Below, piece after piece: positions 46,060 through 56,329 of a stretch of DNA of 64,000 nt (the stretch's first letter is position 1; each line of letters begins with the position of its first letter). The notes under the pieces were generated by a model that worked only from the letters and a program-made list of their open reading frames with translations, made no database searches and was not told the origin of the DNA. A program made the position numbers and the translations under genes. The stretch spans positions 95,298 to 159,297 of the forward strand of contig NZ_JHXW01000005.1 of NCBI RefSeq assembly GCF_000622245.1. The letters are read 5' to 3'. The stretch comes from Fusobacterium perfoetens ATCC 29250 (GTDB taxonomy: Bacteria > Fusobacteriota > Fusobacteriia > Fusobacteriales > Fusobacteriaceae).

Positions 46060-47008
46060 CTTTTATCACCTTTTCACAAGCTACAAAATGATTTTTTTCA
46101 ATTTCCATCAAATCATTTTCTTTACAATTATTGTAATATTTACATCTATCACCGAAATAACATTTTTCTCTAGTTCTTACAAGTGGAGAAATAACTGTTC
46201 CCAGTACATATGGCAACATTCTATTTTTATCCTCCATACTGAAAAGCATACTATACAAAGCTCTTGTATAAGGGTGTTTAGCATTTTTTAAACTTCCCTC
46301 TAAAATTTCCACACTTCTTCCACCATACATTACCATTACTCTGTCACAAATAGATTCAATAAGAGCTATATCATGAGAAACAAATATTATTGTCATGTTT
46401 TTTTCTTTATTTAATTTTTTTAAAAGTTTTATTATTCTAAGTTGTGTTCTTAAATCCAAAGCTGTTGTTGACTCATCACAAATTATTAAATCAGGCTCAC
46501 ATATAACAGCCATAGCTATCATTACTCTCTGTCTTTGTCCCCCTGAAAGTTGATGAGGATATTTTTTACAAGCTTCTTCTGGATTATAAATATCACACTC
46601 TTCTAATATTTCTAAAACTTTTTTCTTTCTTTCCTCTTTTGTTAAATCTTTTTTATGAATTTGTAATGCTTCATCAACTTGTTTTCCAATTTTTTTTAAT
46701 GGATTTAAAGCACTAAGAGCATCTTGAAAGACCATACTTATTTTATTTCCTCTAATCTTTCTCATTTCTTTTTCTGTTAAATCCAATAAATTCTTATCTT
46801 GAAATATTATCTCTCCTGTTGGATGAAACCTATCTTCTAATATTCTTAAAATACTTTTAGAAGAAATACTTTTTCCACAACCAGACTCCCCAACTATTCC
46901 AAATATTTCTCCCTGTTTTACATAAAAATTTAAATTTTCAACCAGAGATAATAATTCTCCTTTATAATCTACAGATATGTTTAAATTCTTAACTTCTAAT
47001 AATTTCAT
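46034..47008 (-). CDS. Peptide/nickel ABC transporter ATP-binding protein (DppD/OppD-like)
   Basis: 324-aa ATPase with Walker A GESGCGKSI (about 37-45), signature LSGGQRQR, Walker B DLIICDESTTALD and switch His in IFVSHDIALI. The C-terminal extension contains the conserved cysteine-rich segment KCYFGDRCKYYNNCKE of the oligopeptide group, which is an Fe-S site in DppD-like ATPases. It pairs with the next gene to form the heterodimeric motor. Confidence 0.93.
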   Translation of the reverse strand: MKLLEVKNLNISVDYKGELLSLVENLNFYVKQGEIFGIVGESGCGKSISSKSILRILEDRFHPTGEIIFQDKNLLDLTEKEMRKIRGNKISMVFQDALSALNPLKKIGKQVDEALQIHKKDLTKEERKKKVLEILEECDIYNPEEACKKYPHQLSGGQRQRVMIAMAVICEPDLIICDESTTALDLRTQLRIIKLLKKLNKEKNMTIIFVSHDIALIESICDRVMVMYGGRSVEILEGSLKNAKHPYTRALYSMLFSMEDKNRMLPYVLGTVISPLVRTREKCYFGDRCKYYNNCKENDLMEIEKNHFVACEKVIKDVIRDKKS

Positions 47009-47014
47009 TTTTAC

Positions 47015-47830
47015 CTATCCTTTAGAATTATACTTTTCTCTTGCATATTCTCCTATAAGATTTATAGAACAAATTGTAAGTGTTATAAATAATCCTGGAA
47101 ATATTGCATACCATGGAGCTGCTAGAAAATAAATTTGTGCTTCTCTAAGCATAGAACCCCAACTAGGATAAGGAGCTTGTATTCCAAGTCCTAAATAACT
47201 CAATGAAGCTTCTGTAAGAATAGATACACCTAAGGATAAAGCTGTAGACACAATTAATTTTCCTCTTATATTAGGAAAAATATAATGTCTTAATATCCAT
47301 AAATTTGAAGCCCCTCTAGTTTTAGCTGAAAGAGTATAATTTTTTTCTTTTTCTTTTAAAGTTTCTCCTCTAGCAAAACGAGTAAAATGAGGTATATTCA
47401 TTATTCCTATAACAAGAATTGTATTAAAAGTTCCTGGGCCAAAAGCTGTTATCATCATCAAAGCAAATAGTATTCCTGGAAAAGACATAAAAGCATCTAT
47501 AATTCTCATTATAATTTCATCTACATATCCACCTATATAACCAGAATACATTCCCAAAATTCCACCTACAAAAAGTCCTATTCCTATAGATGAAAACCCT
47601 ACAAATAAAGCTATTCTTCCACCTTCCATAATTCTTGTAAATATATCTCTACCAAATTTATCTGTTCCAAAAAGATGAGTTAAACTTGGAGAAACTAATT
47701 TATTATCTATATCTATAGAAGTTACTCCATAAGGACTAAATATTTTAGTCAATACTATAATTAATATAAGCACTACAAAAAATCCTATTCCAAATAGAAG
47801 ATTTTTATTAATACTTTTTAATTTCTTCAT
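47015..47830 (-). CDS. Peptide/nickel ABC transporter permease (DppC/OppC-like)
   Basis: 271-aa permease with the N-terminal membrane helix (NKNLLFGIGFFVVLILIIVLTKIF) and LFGTDKFGRDIFTRIM, the OppC_N marker, followed by the EAA-type loop GETLKEKEKNYTLSAKTRGASNLWILRHYIFPNI. The ATG at 47830 is preferred because an upstream GTG (47839) is inside the AGGTG ribosome binding site. Two nucleotides separate it from the DppB-like stop. Confidence 0.92.
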   Translation of the reverse strand: MKKLKSINKNLLFGIGFFVVLILIIVLTKIFSPYGVTSIDIDNKLVSPSLTHLFGTDKFGRDIFTRIMEGGRIALFVGFSSIGIGLFVGGILGMYSGYIGGYVDEIIMRIIDAFMSFPGILFALMMITAFGPGTFNTILVIGIMNIPHFTRFARGETLKEKEKNYTLSAKTRGASNLWILRHYIFPNIRGKLIVSTALSLGVSILTEASLSYLGLGIQAPYPSWGSMLREAQIYFLAAPWYAIFPGLFITLTICSINLIGEYAREKYNSKG

Positions 47831-47840
47831 AAAATTCACC

Positions 47841-48740
47841 TTATGATATTTTTACTCTAGGATCTATATAAGAATATAATAAATCCGTAATTAAATTTAT
47901 TGATATTACAACTACTGCACTATATAAAACCAAAGCTTGTACTACTGGATAATCTCTGTTTTCTACTGCTAAAACCATAAGACTTCCAAGCCCTGAAATA
48001 TTAAATAAGTTTTCTACTATTACACTACCAGCCAAAACTTTTATAAATAATCCAGAAATTATAGTAAGCATTGGAAATAATATATTTCTTAATACATCAG
48101 TTATTATAACTTCTGCCTTTCCTCTCCCACGAGCAATAGCTGCTTTTACATAATCTTTATTTAACTCTTCTAGTATAATATTTTTTAAATAAATAGAAGT
48201 TATTGAAATCTGTGAAATAGCCAAAGTTACTGCTGGAAGTATTCCATTTACAGTTTTTAATGAAACTTTTAAATAAACTCCAAAAATCATCATTAAAAGT
48301 AATCCCATCCAAAAAGAAGGAATAGAAATTCCAATCATATTAAAAATTGTTAAAAATTTATCTCCTCTTTTTTTATTTCTCATTGCTGAAAAAAGTCCTA
48401 ATGGAAAACCTACAGAAATTGTAATTCCCATAGCCATTGTTGCTAAATTTAAAGTTGTTTTCACTCTCTTTTTTATAAGCTCATTAACAGGGGTAGAGTA
48501 TCTTATAGATTCTCCCATATCCCCTTGTATAGTTTTTCCTACCCACTCTATATAAGCTATATATTTAGGTTTATCTAAACCATATTCTTTTTTCAAAACT
48601 TCTACCTGTTCTTTAGTTGCATCAACACCTAATTTTGATAAAATAGGGTCACCTGGTATAACATTTAAAACTGTAAAACTAATAACAGATACTAGAAAAA
48701 GTGTTGTTAATGAAGTAAAAATCTTTTTTATAAAAAACAC
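47841..48740 (-). CDS. Peptide/nickel ABC transporter permease (DppB/OppB-like)
   Basis: 299-aa permease with six helices. The N terminus SLTTLFLVSVISFTVLNVIPGDPILSKLG and MGESIRYSTPVNELIKKRVKTTLNLATMAM are the OppB signature, and the ATPase-contact loop EELNKDYVKAAIARGRGKAEVIITDVLRNILFPML is complete. Second gene of the operon. Confidence 0.92.
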   Translation of the reverse strand: MFFIKKIFTSLTTLFLVSVISFTVLNVIPGDPILSKLGVDATKEQVEVLKKEYGLDKPKYIAYIEWVGKTIQGDMGESIRYSTPVNELIKKRVKTTLNLATMAMGITISVGFPLGLFSAMRNKKRGDKFLTIFNMIGISIPSFWMGLLLMMIFGVYLKVSLKTVNGILPAVTLAISQISITSIYLKNIILEELNKDYVKAAIARGRGKAEVIITDVLRNILFPMLTIISGLFIKVLAGSVIVENLFNISGLGSLMVLAVENRDYPVVQALVLYSAVVVISINLITDLLYSYIDPRVKIS

Positions 48741-48754
48741 TTTTTATCTCCTTT

Positions 48755-50248
48755 TTATTTTTTTATTGATAAACTTCCTATATCTATTACATATATTGGA
48801 TAGATTTTAAATCCTTCTATATTTTTATTTAAAGCCACTATATAATTTGGTGCTTGTAAAAATACTGAACCAACATTTTCTGTTAATATATATTGAGCTT
48901 CTTTATATAATTTTCCTTGTTCTTCTTGGTCTATTTCATAAGGTATTTTTTCTAATACTTTATCATAATCTTTATTTGAAAAATTAACCATATTTCTTGG
49001 GTCTTTAGTTATATATCTGTCAACTGTTGCATAAGGAGATGGTTTTCCTTCAAATCCTATAACAGTCATTTGATAATTTCTATTTTTATAAACATCACTT
49101 AACCAAGTTCCCCATTCTATCTCTTCTATTTCAACTTCAATTCCCGCTTTTATTAATTGCTCTTTTATTATTTGAGCTGTATCCACATGAAGTTGATAGT
49201 TAGCTGGAGCTCTTAATTTTATTTTTAATCCATTTGGATATCCAGCTTCTTTTAATAAAGCTTTTGCTTTTTCAATATCTATTTTATATAAATTTTCTGT
49301 TTCTTCATTATAAATAGATTTTACAGATGGACTAATTGGCCCTCCAGAAATACTTCCCTCTTTTAGAGAAGCTCCATCTATAATTTCTTGTTTATCTATA
49401 GCATAATGAATAGCTTGTCTAACTTTTAGATTATTCAAAGGTTTTACAGCATTATTTAAAGCTAAAAGTTGAACCATATTTTGTTCCCCTTTTTCTATCT
49501 TTCCATTTTCTCCTATCATATCAATATATCCTACTAATAATCTAGGAATTACATCTACTTCTCCCATTTGGAAAGCTATTATAGCTCCTTGCTCATCTTT
49601 TATAATTCTAAAATCAACTTCTTCTACATTTCCAATTTTGTCATTAGCCCAATAATCTTTAAATCTTTTTAAAGTAACTTTTTCTCCAGGCATATAACTT
49701 TCTAAATAATATGGTCCTGTTCCATAAATTTTTTCTCCCTCTTCATAAACAATTCCATCTAAGAAAGCTGCTATTCCTTCTCCAGATACTTTTTTAAATT
49801 TAAAAATAACTTCATCTCCATTTACTTTTACATATTCAATATTTTTTTTGAACTCTGTAGTTGATAGATTAGTTGGAAAATCTTTTAATAAAAATCTATC
49901 ATAAGAAGCTTTAACTAATTCAGGTGTTACTTCTACACCATTTTGAAATAAAATTCCTTTTTTTATTTTAAAAGTGTAAGTTAAAGCATCTTCTGAAATT
50001 GTATAACTTTCAGCAATAGCAGGATGAATTTCTCCTGTAGAATCCATTTTTAATAATCCTTCAAAAATATTAAAAAGAATTTCTCCTGTAGCTGCAGCAA
50101 CATATTGATGTGGGTCTAAAAAATCTGGGTCTTGTGATACTCTTACTACTACTTTATTTTTTGTTATAGTAGTTTCTGACTCATTTTTTCCTCCACATCC
50201 TACTAACATAATCAACATCATTAACAGTGCAAAAATCTTCTTTTTCAT
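48755..50248 (-). CDS. Peptide/nickel ABC transporter substrate-binding lipoprotein (family 5)
   Basis: 497-aa extracellular binding protein. The start at 50248 opens a lipoprotein signal peptide (MKKKIFALLMMLIMLVGC, Cys18); the frame is open for 42 codons further upstream, but that part is GC-richer, has no signal-peptide logic and coincides with a structured leader, so it is not counted. The SBP_bac_5 pattern is clear: RVSQDPDFLDPHQYVAAATGEILFNIFEGLLKMD and YTFKIKKGILFQNGVEVTPELVKASYDR. No ribosome binding site is visible right before the ATG, which is unusual here. First gene of the operon. Peptides are the likely cargo, nickel is possible. Confidence 0.9.
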   Translation of the reverse strand: MKKKIFALLMMLIMLVGCGGKNESETTITKNKVVVRVSQDPDFLDPHQYVAAATGEILFNIFEGLLKMDSTGEIHPAIAESYTISEDALTYTFKIKKGILFQNGVEVTPELVKASYDRFLLKDFPTNLSTTEFKKNIEYVKVNGDEVIFKFKKVSGEGIAAFLDGIVYEEGEKIYGTGPYYLESYMPGEKVTLKRFKDYWANDKIGNVEEVDFRIIKDEQGAIIAFQMGEVDVIPRLLVGYIDMIGENGKIEKGEQNMVQLLALNNAVKPLNNLKVRQAIHYAIDKQEIIDGASLKEGSISGGPISPSVKSIYNEETENLYKIDIEKAKALLKEAGYPNGLKIKLRAPANYQLHVDTAQIIKEQLIKAGIEVEIEEIEWGTWLSDVYKNRNYQMTVIGFEGKPSPYATVDRYITKDPRNMVNFSNKDYDKVLEKIPYEIDQEEQGKLYKEAQYILTENVGSVFLQAPNYIVALNKNIEGFKIYPIYVIDIGSLSIKK

Positions 50249-50269
50249 AAAATATTTGTACTTAATTTT

Positions 50270-50390
50270 TTTGAATAAAAAAATCCAAAAGAATATATAT
50301 GTATGGTGTCTACTACTCTCATAGCTACCCAGCAGACTTCTCGGAGTACAAAATCCTTTTTTTAGGTTCTCCATTTTTCGTTCTCATGAT
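50270..50390 (-). ncRNA. Structured leader upstream of peptide ABC operon
   Basis: On the minus strand two hairpins follow each other: GGAG (50369-50372) with CUCC (50343-50346) around an inner CCU/AGG stem, then GUCUGCU (50331-50337) with AGUAGAC (50308-50314) around the loop GGGUAGCUAUGAGAGU. This block is far richer in G and C than the flanks. It precedes the binding-protein start by 20 to 60 nt. I cannot match it to a known riboswitch class. The same stretch is open in frame with the binding protein (reading MENLKKGFCTPRSLLGSYE), but I regard that as incidental. Confidence 0.5.
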
Positions 50391-50800
50391 TTGAATATAT
50401 AAAACTCTTTTTTTATAAATTCTCCTCTAAATGAAGAAAGTTAAATTAATTGATATATATAAATTTTTTATACTAAATTTTTATAAAAAATTCATATATT
50501 TAAATTTAACTATTAGTAAGTTTTAAAAAACCCCCTAAAAAAATCAAATTTTTTAACTTAAATATACCTATATATTTTAGTACATCCTCCTTTTTTATTA
50601 TTAACTCAATTTGAGTTTTATACTAAATTCTATATAAATTTTTATAATTATTACTTACCCATTTTATACTTTACAGATTATATTATGAAAATCAAATTAA
50701 ATCAAGCTTTATTTTGTAAAAAATATTTTTTTCTAAACTTTTCTTACTATTTGTGATACAATAAGTAGATAAAAAATTATATTTTATACAGGAGTTTTAT
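50391..50800. promoter_or_regulatory. AT-rich divergent intergenic region with palindrome and parA promoter
   Basis: Part of the 552-nt gap between the peptide ABC operon and the ParA-like gene. On the plus strand an extended -10 TGATACAAT (50754-50762) and ribosome site CAGGAG precede the ParA start. A 15-bp palindrome AACTCAA-T-TTGAGTT lies at 50603-50617 and could be an operator or a partition site. The rest is AT-rich with no gene seen on either strand. Confidence 0.5.
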
Positions 50801-51520
50801 ATGGATAAAAATAATGGTAAAGTTATAATTGTTAAAGTTAATAAAGGTGGAGTTGGAAAAACTTTTCTTACCGTCCAATTAGGTGCTGGACTTGCTTCTA
50901 TTGGAAAGAAAGTTTTAATTTTGACTTCAGACTCTCAAAATAATATTCTTCATTATACTTTTAAAGATGGTGAAGTTCCAACTTTTAAAAATGGTCTTAA
51001 GGTTTGGGTTAGAGGTAAAAGAGGAGAGCTTATAAAACTAAGAGAAAATCTTTTCTTTATCCCTCTTGAAAATAGTAAATTTTCATCTGTATTCTCAAAA
51101 AAATTAGAACCATTTTTAAATAGAATGAGAGAGGAGTATGATTATATATTAATAGATAGTATGCCTCTTTTAAAAATAGACTCTGAATTTGTTAGATGTG
51201 CTGATAAAATTATAATCCCTGTTTTCTGTGATAGAGCTACTATTGAGGGAGTTGTTAATGTTATAGAAGAAGCTGGAATTGAAAAAATTCTAGCTGTTGT
51301 TCCTAATAAATATAGAAGTACTGTTACTCAAAATGAAAATCTTGAAAAATTAAAAAATCTTTTAAGAGAAACAGATATTCTTTTCCCAGAGCCTATTAGA
51401 GAGCTTTCACAAGTAGAAAATCTTTTAGGAAATGGAAAAACTATTTGGGAAACAAAATCTAAACTTTTAGATGATGCAAAGAAAACTTTAGCTGACATTA
51501 TGATTGAACTAGGTGAATAA
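50801..51520 (+). CDS. ParA/Soj/MinD-type ATPase
   Basis: 239-aa ATPase of the ParA family, Walker-type with the deviant Walker A KGGVGKT (residues 15-21) and a downstream D-rich strand (DYILIDSMPLL, about 123-133). These proteins form ATP-dependent dimers on DNA and move plasmids, chromosomes or other cargo. The gene is paired with a small partner 13 nt downstream; no ParB with a classical ParB motif is next to it, and the main chromosomal soj/spo0J pair is not in this window. It may be a plasmid-derived or specialised partition module. Confidence 0.85.
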   Translation: MDKNNGKVIIVKVNKGGVGKTFLTVQLGAGLASIGKKVLILTSDSQNNILHYTFKDGEVPTFKNGLKVWVRGKRGELIKLRENLFFIPLENSKFSSVFSKKLEPFLNRMREEYDYILIDSMPLLKIDSEFVRCADKIIIPVFCDRATIEGVVNVIEEAGIEKILAVVPNKYRSTVTQNENLEKLKNLLRETDILFPEPIRELSQVENLLGNGKTIWETKSKLLDDAKKTLADIMIELGE

Positions 51521-51533
51521 ATAGGTGAAAAAT

Positions 51534-52217
51534 ATGGAAAAAAAAATTGATGAAAGATTAAAAAATCTACTTAATTCTCGTAGAACTAAGCAAGATGATA
51601 ATCTTAAAACTAATACTTCTCATTCTAAAGAAAAAACTGATTTTCAAATTATAAAATCTATTAATGGAGATTTTAATTTAACAGATGATAATGAGCTTAA
51701 TGATTTTTTAAAAGAAAAATCTCTGGAAGTATTAAACTTACAAGCTCGTACTTCTCTAGAATTAGGAAAAATTTTTACTGAAGTGGAAAGTAAATTGAGT
51801 GGAAATAGATATACAGGTTGCTATGTTAAATGGTTAGAAACAAACGGTTATAATAAAATGACAGCCCTAAGACATAGAAATCGTTATAAATTATACTCTC
51901 TATGTTCTACTGATTTTTCTAAAGAGTCTATTGCTAAACTTTCTTATAAAAAAATTGATGAAATTTTAAAATCTGAAAATCCTCAAGAGATTATTTCAAA
52001 ATTGGAAAAAACTAATAATATAGATATTTTAAATGAAAGTTTAATAATTGATTTGAAAACACCAATAGAATTTGAAGATAATGATAATTTTTATTTGGAT
52101 AATTTTTTAAATCATCTTCCAAAAAAAGAAACTTTAGAAAATCTTCCTAGCAAAAAGAAAAAAACTTTAATCACTCTTTTAAAAAAAATAGATAAAATTT
52201 TAAATGATGTACAATAA
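51534..52217 (+). CDS. ParA partner of unknown function, DUF3102-like
   Basis: 227-aa hydrophilic protein. Residues about 70-120 (SLEVLNLQARTSLELGKIFTEVESKLSGNRYTGCYVKWLETNGYNKMTALRHRNRYKLY) resemble the DUF3102 helix-turn-helix-like region seen in phage and plasmid proteins. The N terminus is Lys-rich and disordered, the C terminus helical. The chosen ATG has the AGGTG site at 51523-51527. Together with the ParA-like gene it looks like a two-gene partition cassette in which this protein would bind the DNA site; this is inference. Confidence 0.65.
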   Translation: MEKKIDERLKNLLNSRRTKQDDNLKTNTSHSKEKTDFQIIKSINGDFNLTDDNELNDFLKEKSLEVLNLQARTSLELGKIFTEVESKLSGNRYTGCYVKWLETNGYNKMTALRHRNRYKLYSLCSTDFSKESIAKLSYKKIDEILKSENPQEIISKLEKTNNIDILNESLIIDLKTPIEFEDNDNFYLDNFLNHLPKKETLENLPSKKKKTLITLLKKIDKILNDVQ

Positions 52218-52240
52218 AAAATTATAATTTTCTATAAAAT

Positions 52241-52270
52241 AAAAAAAGTTGGATTTCTCCAACTTTTTTT
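52241..52270. terminator. Bidirectional intrinsic terminator
   Basis: Perfect stem AAAAAAAGTTGGA / TCCAACTTTTTTT (52241-52253 and 52258-52270) with TTTC loop, between the convergent ParA cassette and groEL. Confidence 0.9.
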
Positions 52271-52352
52271 ATTGATTGAAAGTTTGATTTGAAAGTTTTT
52301 TAAATGTATTTACCTACATTTTTATATTTTAATTTATTTTTTATTAATTTTT

Positions 52353-53966
<1,614 letters not shown>

Positions 53967-53980
53967 CTAGCCTCCTAAAA

Positions 53981-54253
53981 TTATTTTATTATACCTAAAA
54001 TATTTTCAAAATCTATTATTAAAAATTCTTCATTATTATCATTTACTTTTGTAATTCCATATCCAGAATGAATTATTTTATCTCCAACAGAAATTTCTTT
54101 AGAAACTTTTTCTCCAGAACCTATTCCAACTACTTCTACCACATTTGGATTTTTCTTATTACTCATTCCTGATAATATAATACCACTTTGAGTTTTTTCT
54201 TCTATTTTGACTTCTTTAGCAACTACTCTTTCTCCAATAGCTTGAATGCTCAT
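53981..54253 (-). CDS. groES: 10 kDa co-chaperonin GroES
   Basis: 90-aa lid of the GroEL chamber. It has the GERVVAKEVKIEEKTQSGIILSG N terminus with the mobile loop and the DKIIHSGYGITKVNDNNEEFLII segment. Length slightly under the usual 94-97 aa. First gene of the groESL operon; ribosome site AGGAGGG sits at the end of the CIRCE arm, so HrcA binding may also affect translation. Confidence 0.97.
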   Translation of the reverse strand: MSIQAIGERVVAKEVKIEEKTQSGIILSGMSNKKNPNVVEVVGIGSGEKVSKEISVGDKIIHSGYGITKVNDNNEEFLIIDFENILGIIK

Positions 54254-54268
54254 TTTCCTTCCCTCCTT

Positions 54269-54295
54269 TTAGCACTCTTAATAAGTGAGTGCTAA
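54269..54295 (-). promoter_or_regulatory. CIRCE operator (HrcA site)
   Basis: Perfect match to the consensus: TTAGCACTC (54269-54277), nine-nucleotide spacer, GAGTGCTAA (54287-54295). HrcA binds it and represses groESL without heat shock. It lies between the promoter and groES start. hrcA is not in the window. Confidence 0.97.
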
Positions 54296-54311
54296 TAATT
54301 TTCATAATGCT

Positions 54312-54340
54312 ATATTATCACTTATTCTTTTCTTTGTCAA
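54312..54340 (-). promoter_or_regulatory. groESL promoter
   Basis: Minus-strand TTGACA (54335-54340), 17-nt spacer, TAATAT (54312-54317), with CIRCE starting about 16 nt downstream, the usual arrangement. Confidence 0.8.
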
Positions 54341-54441
54341 GAATTTTTTAGAAATTTTATTATCTTTTCTGTGATATTGCTAAATTTAAAAAAATAGATT
54401 ATAATTATTGTGGTAATCAATTAATATTCTAGGTGATTTCT

Positions 54442-55320
54442 ATGAAAAAAACTTTAAAATCTATTTTTTTAGAAACAAATTTCAAAGATATTATTAAAGA
54501 TACTTTTATCATTACTTTAGGAGCTTTTATTTATGCTTTTGGAGTTAATTATTTCTTTGTAGCCAATAAAATGGCTGATGGAGGAGTAGCTGGTATTTGT
54601 ACTATACTTTATTTTCTTTTTGGATTTAATATAAGTACATCTTATTTTCTTATAAATATCCCATTGATAATTCTTGGATATAAATTAATCGGTGGTAAAT
54701 TTATTATTAAAACATTTTATGGAACAGCTATGACATCTCTAGCTTTTAGAATTTTAAAAGATTTCCAAGGTCCTATGAATGATAAAATAATGGCTTCTCT
54801 TTTTGGAGGACTTCTGATTGGAATTGGTTTAGGAAGTATTTTTATGGCTGGAGGTTCTAGTGGAGGGTCTGATATTTTAGTTAAGATTTTAAATAAATAT
54901 TTTGACATTTCTGTTGGAAAAGCATTTCTTGTTTTAGATTTTATAGTTTTATCTCTACTTGGTTTTCTTTTTGGAAAAGAAGTTTTTATGTATACTCTAG
55001 TTGGACTTTTTACTTCTACCAAAGTAATAGATGTTATACAAGAAGGACTTGATACTTCTAAATCTGTGGGAATAATTTCTAATAAAAGTAATGAAATTAA
55101 AGATAAAATTATGGAAGAATTAGATAGAGGTACTACTTTATTAATAGCCAAAGGTGGATATAAAGGGGACCCTAAAGAGATTGTTTATTGTATAGTAAGT
55201 AGATACGAAGTAAGTTCTGTTAAAAAAATTGTAAAAAATATTGATAGAAATGCTTTTATCTTCATCAGTGAAGTTTCCGAAGTATTAGGTGAAGGATTTA
55301 AAAATATTGATAATAATTAG
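54442..55320 (+). CDS. YitT family membrane protein (DUF161/DUF2179)
   Basis: 292-aa protein with about five helices and a C-terminal DUF2179 domain (about residues 205-285). GGVAGICTILYFLFGFNISTSYFLINIPLIILGYKLIGGKF and GSIFMAGGSSGGSDILVKILNKYFDISVGKAFLVLDFIVLSLLG are family-typical. The ATG at 54442 follows AGGTG; an earlier GTG inside it is rejected. It begins a three-gene transcript with the 63-aa protein and mtnN. Function of the family is unknown. Confidence 0.88.
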   Translation: MKKTLKSIFLETNFKDIIKDTFIITLGAFIYAFGVNYFFVANKMADGGVAGICTILYFLFGFNISTSYFLINIPLIILGYKLIGGKFIIKTFYGTAMTSLAFRILKDFQGPMNDKIMASLFGGLLIGIGLGSIFMAGGSSGGSDILVKILNKYFDISVGKAFLVLDFIVLSLLGFLFGKEVFMYTLVGLFTSTKVIDVIQEGLDTSKSVGIISNKSNEIKDKIMEELDRGTTLLIAKGGYKGDPKEIVYCIVSRYEVSSVKKIVKNIDRNAFIFISEVSEVLGEGFKNIDNN

Positions 55321-55328
55321 GAGGAAAA

Positions 55329-55520
55329 ATGACTAAAGAGGAGATAATAAAGTTAGATACAGAGGTTGTATCTGTAGAAACTTTTGAAAAAATTTTTGCA
55401 AGTGATTGTATTATTGGATTTCAAAAAGTTGGTCAAAGTGGTTTAAAAGATAATTGTGATTGGTATATACTAACTCTTATTGATGGAGAAGAAGTTAATC
55501 TATATTGTAAAAGAATTTAA
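55329..55520 (+). CDS. 63-aa hypothetical protein
   Basis: Short gene with a clear ribosome site (AGGAGG, 55319-55324) and no stop in its own frame, between YitT (gap 8 nt) and mtnN (24 nt). The product (MTKEEIIKLDTEVVSVETFE ... ILTLIDGEEVNLYCKRI) is acidic and soluble with one Cys-Asp pair (DNCDW) and no recognisable domain. The strong site and tight spacing support it as a real gene. I do not recognise a family. Confidence 0.75.
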   Translation: MTKEEIIKLDTEVVSVETFEKIFASDCIIGFQKVGQSGLKDNCDWYILTLIDGEEVNLYCKRI

Positions 55521-55544
55521 TTTATATAAAGGAGAATTTAATTT

Positions 55545-56240
55545 ATGAAAATTGGTATAATCGGAGCTATGGATTCTGAAATAAATTTAATAAAAAATTT
55601 TATGACAAATCCTACTGAAAAAACTATAGGAAAGGTTACCTTCTATGAAGGAAAAATTTTTGATAAAGATATTGTACTATTTAGAACAGGAGTTGGAAAA
55701 GTTAATGCTGCTATAGGTTGTACAATAGCTATTGAAAATTTTGGTATAGAAAAAATTATATTTACAGGAATTGCTGGAGCTATTAATAATAAACTTAATA
55801 TTTTAGATATTGTAGTTTCAGAAAAACTTGTTCAACATGATTTTGACCTTACAGGTTTTGGTTGTCCTTTAGGACTTATTGATGGAGAAGATTCTGTTTT
55901 CTTTGATGCTGACAAAACTTTAGTTGAATTATCTAAAAATGCTGCCATTAAAGTTTTAGGAGATGATAAAGTTTACACTGGTATCATTGCTACAGGTGAC
56001 CAATTTATAGCTGATAAAAATAAAGTTCAAAATATCGGTTCTATCTTTGATGCTTTTGCTGTAGAAATGGAAGGAGGAGCTGTAGCTCAAGTAGCTTCTC
56101 ATTTTAATATTCCTTTTGTTGTGATAAGAGCTATGTCTGATAAAGCTGATGGGTCTGCTCATATGAATTATGAAGAATTTAAACCTTTAGCTTCTGACCA
56201 TTCAGCTAAAATAGTTTTAGAAATCTTAAATAATCTATAA
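55545..56240 (+). CDS. mtnN: 5'-methylthioadenosine/S-adenosylhomocysteine nucleosidase
   Basis: 231-aa nucleosidase that removes adenine from methylthioadenosine and S-adenosylhomocysteine, recycling methyl-transfer products and feeding LuxS and methionine salvage. GIIGAMDSEI (catalytic Glu12 and N-terminal signature), TGVGKVNAAIGCTIAI, AVEMEGGAVAQVA (Glu about 173) and IRAMSDKADG with the catalytic Asp (about 197) are complete. Third gene of the short plus-strand unit. Confidence 0.96.
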   Translation: MKIGIIGAMDSEINLIKNFMTNPTEKTIGKVTFYEGKIFDKDIVLFRTGVGKVNAAIGCTIAIENFGIEKIIFTGIAGAINNKLNILDIVVSEKLVQHDFDLTGFGCPLGLIDGEDSVFFDADKTLVELSKNAAIKVLGDDKVYTGIIATGDQFIADKNKVQNIGSIFDAFAVEMEGGAVAQVASHFNIPFVVIRAMSDKADGSAHMNYEEFKPLASDHSAKIVLEILNNL

Positions 56241-56285
56241 AAATTTTTGATATTTAAAATATCTACTATATTTTTATTCAAAATA

Positions 56286-56319
56286 AAAAGGACTATTAAT
56301 ATTTTTAAATAGTCCTTTT
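56286..56319. terminator. Bidirectional intrinsic terminator
   Basis: Stem AAAAAGGACTATT / AATAGTCCTTTTT (56286-56298 and 56307-56319) with T-rich tail on both strands, between the convergent mtnN and livF genes. Confidence 0.85.
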
Positions 56320-56329
56320 TTTATTATCA

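Noticed and set aside
50249..50374. 42-codon N-terminal extension of the peptide-binding lipoprotein
   Set aside because: The lipoprotein signal starts at 50248; the extension overlaps a structured GC-rich leader and would bury the signal peptide.
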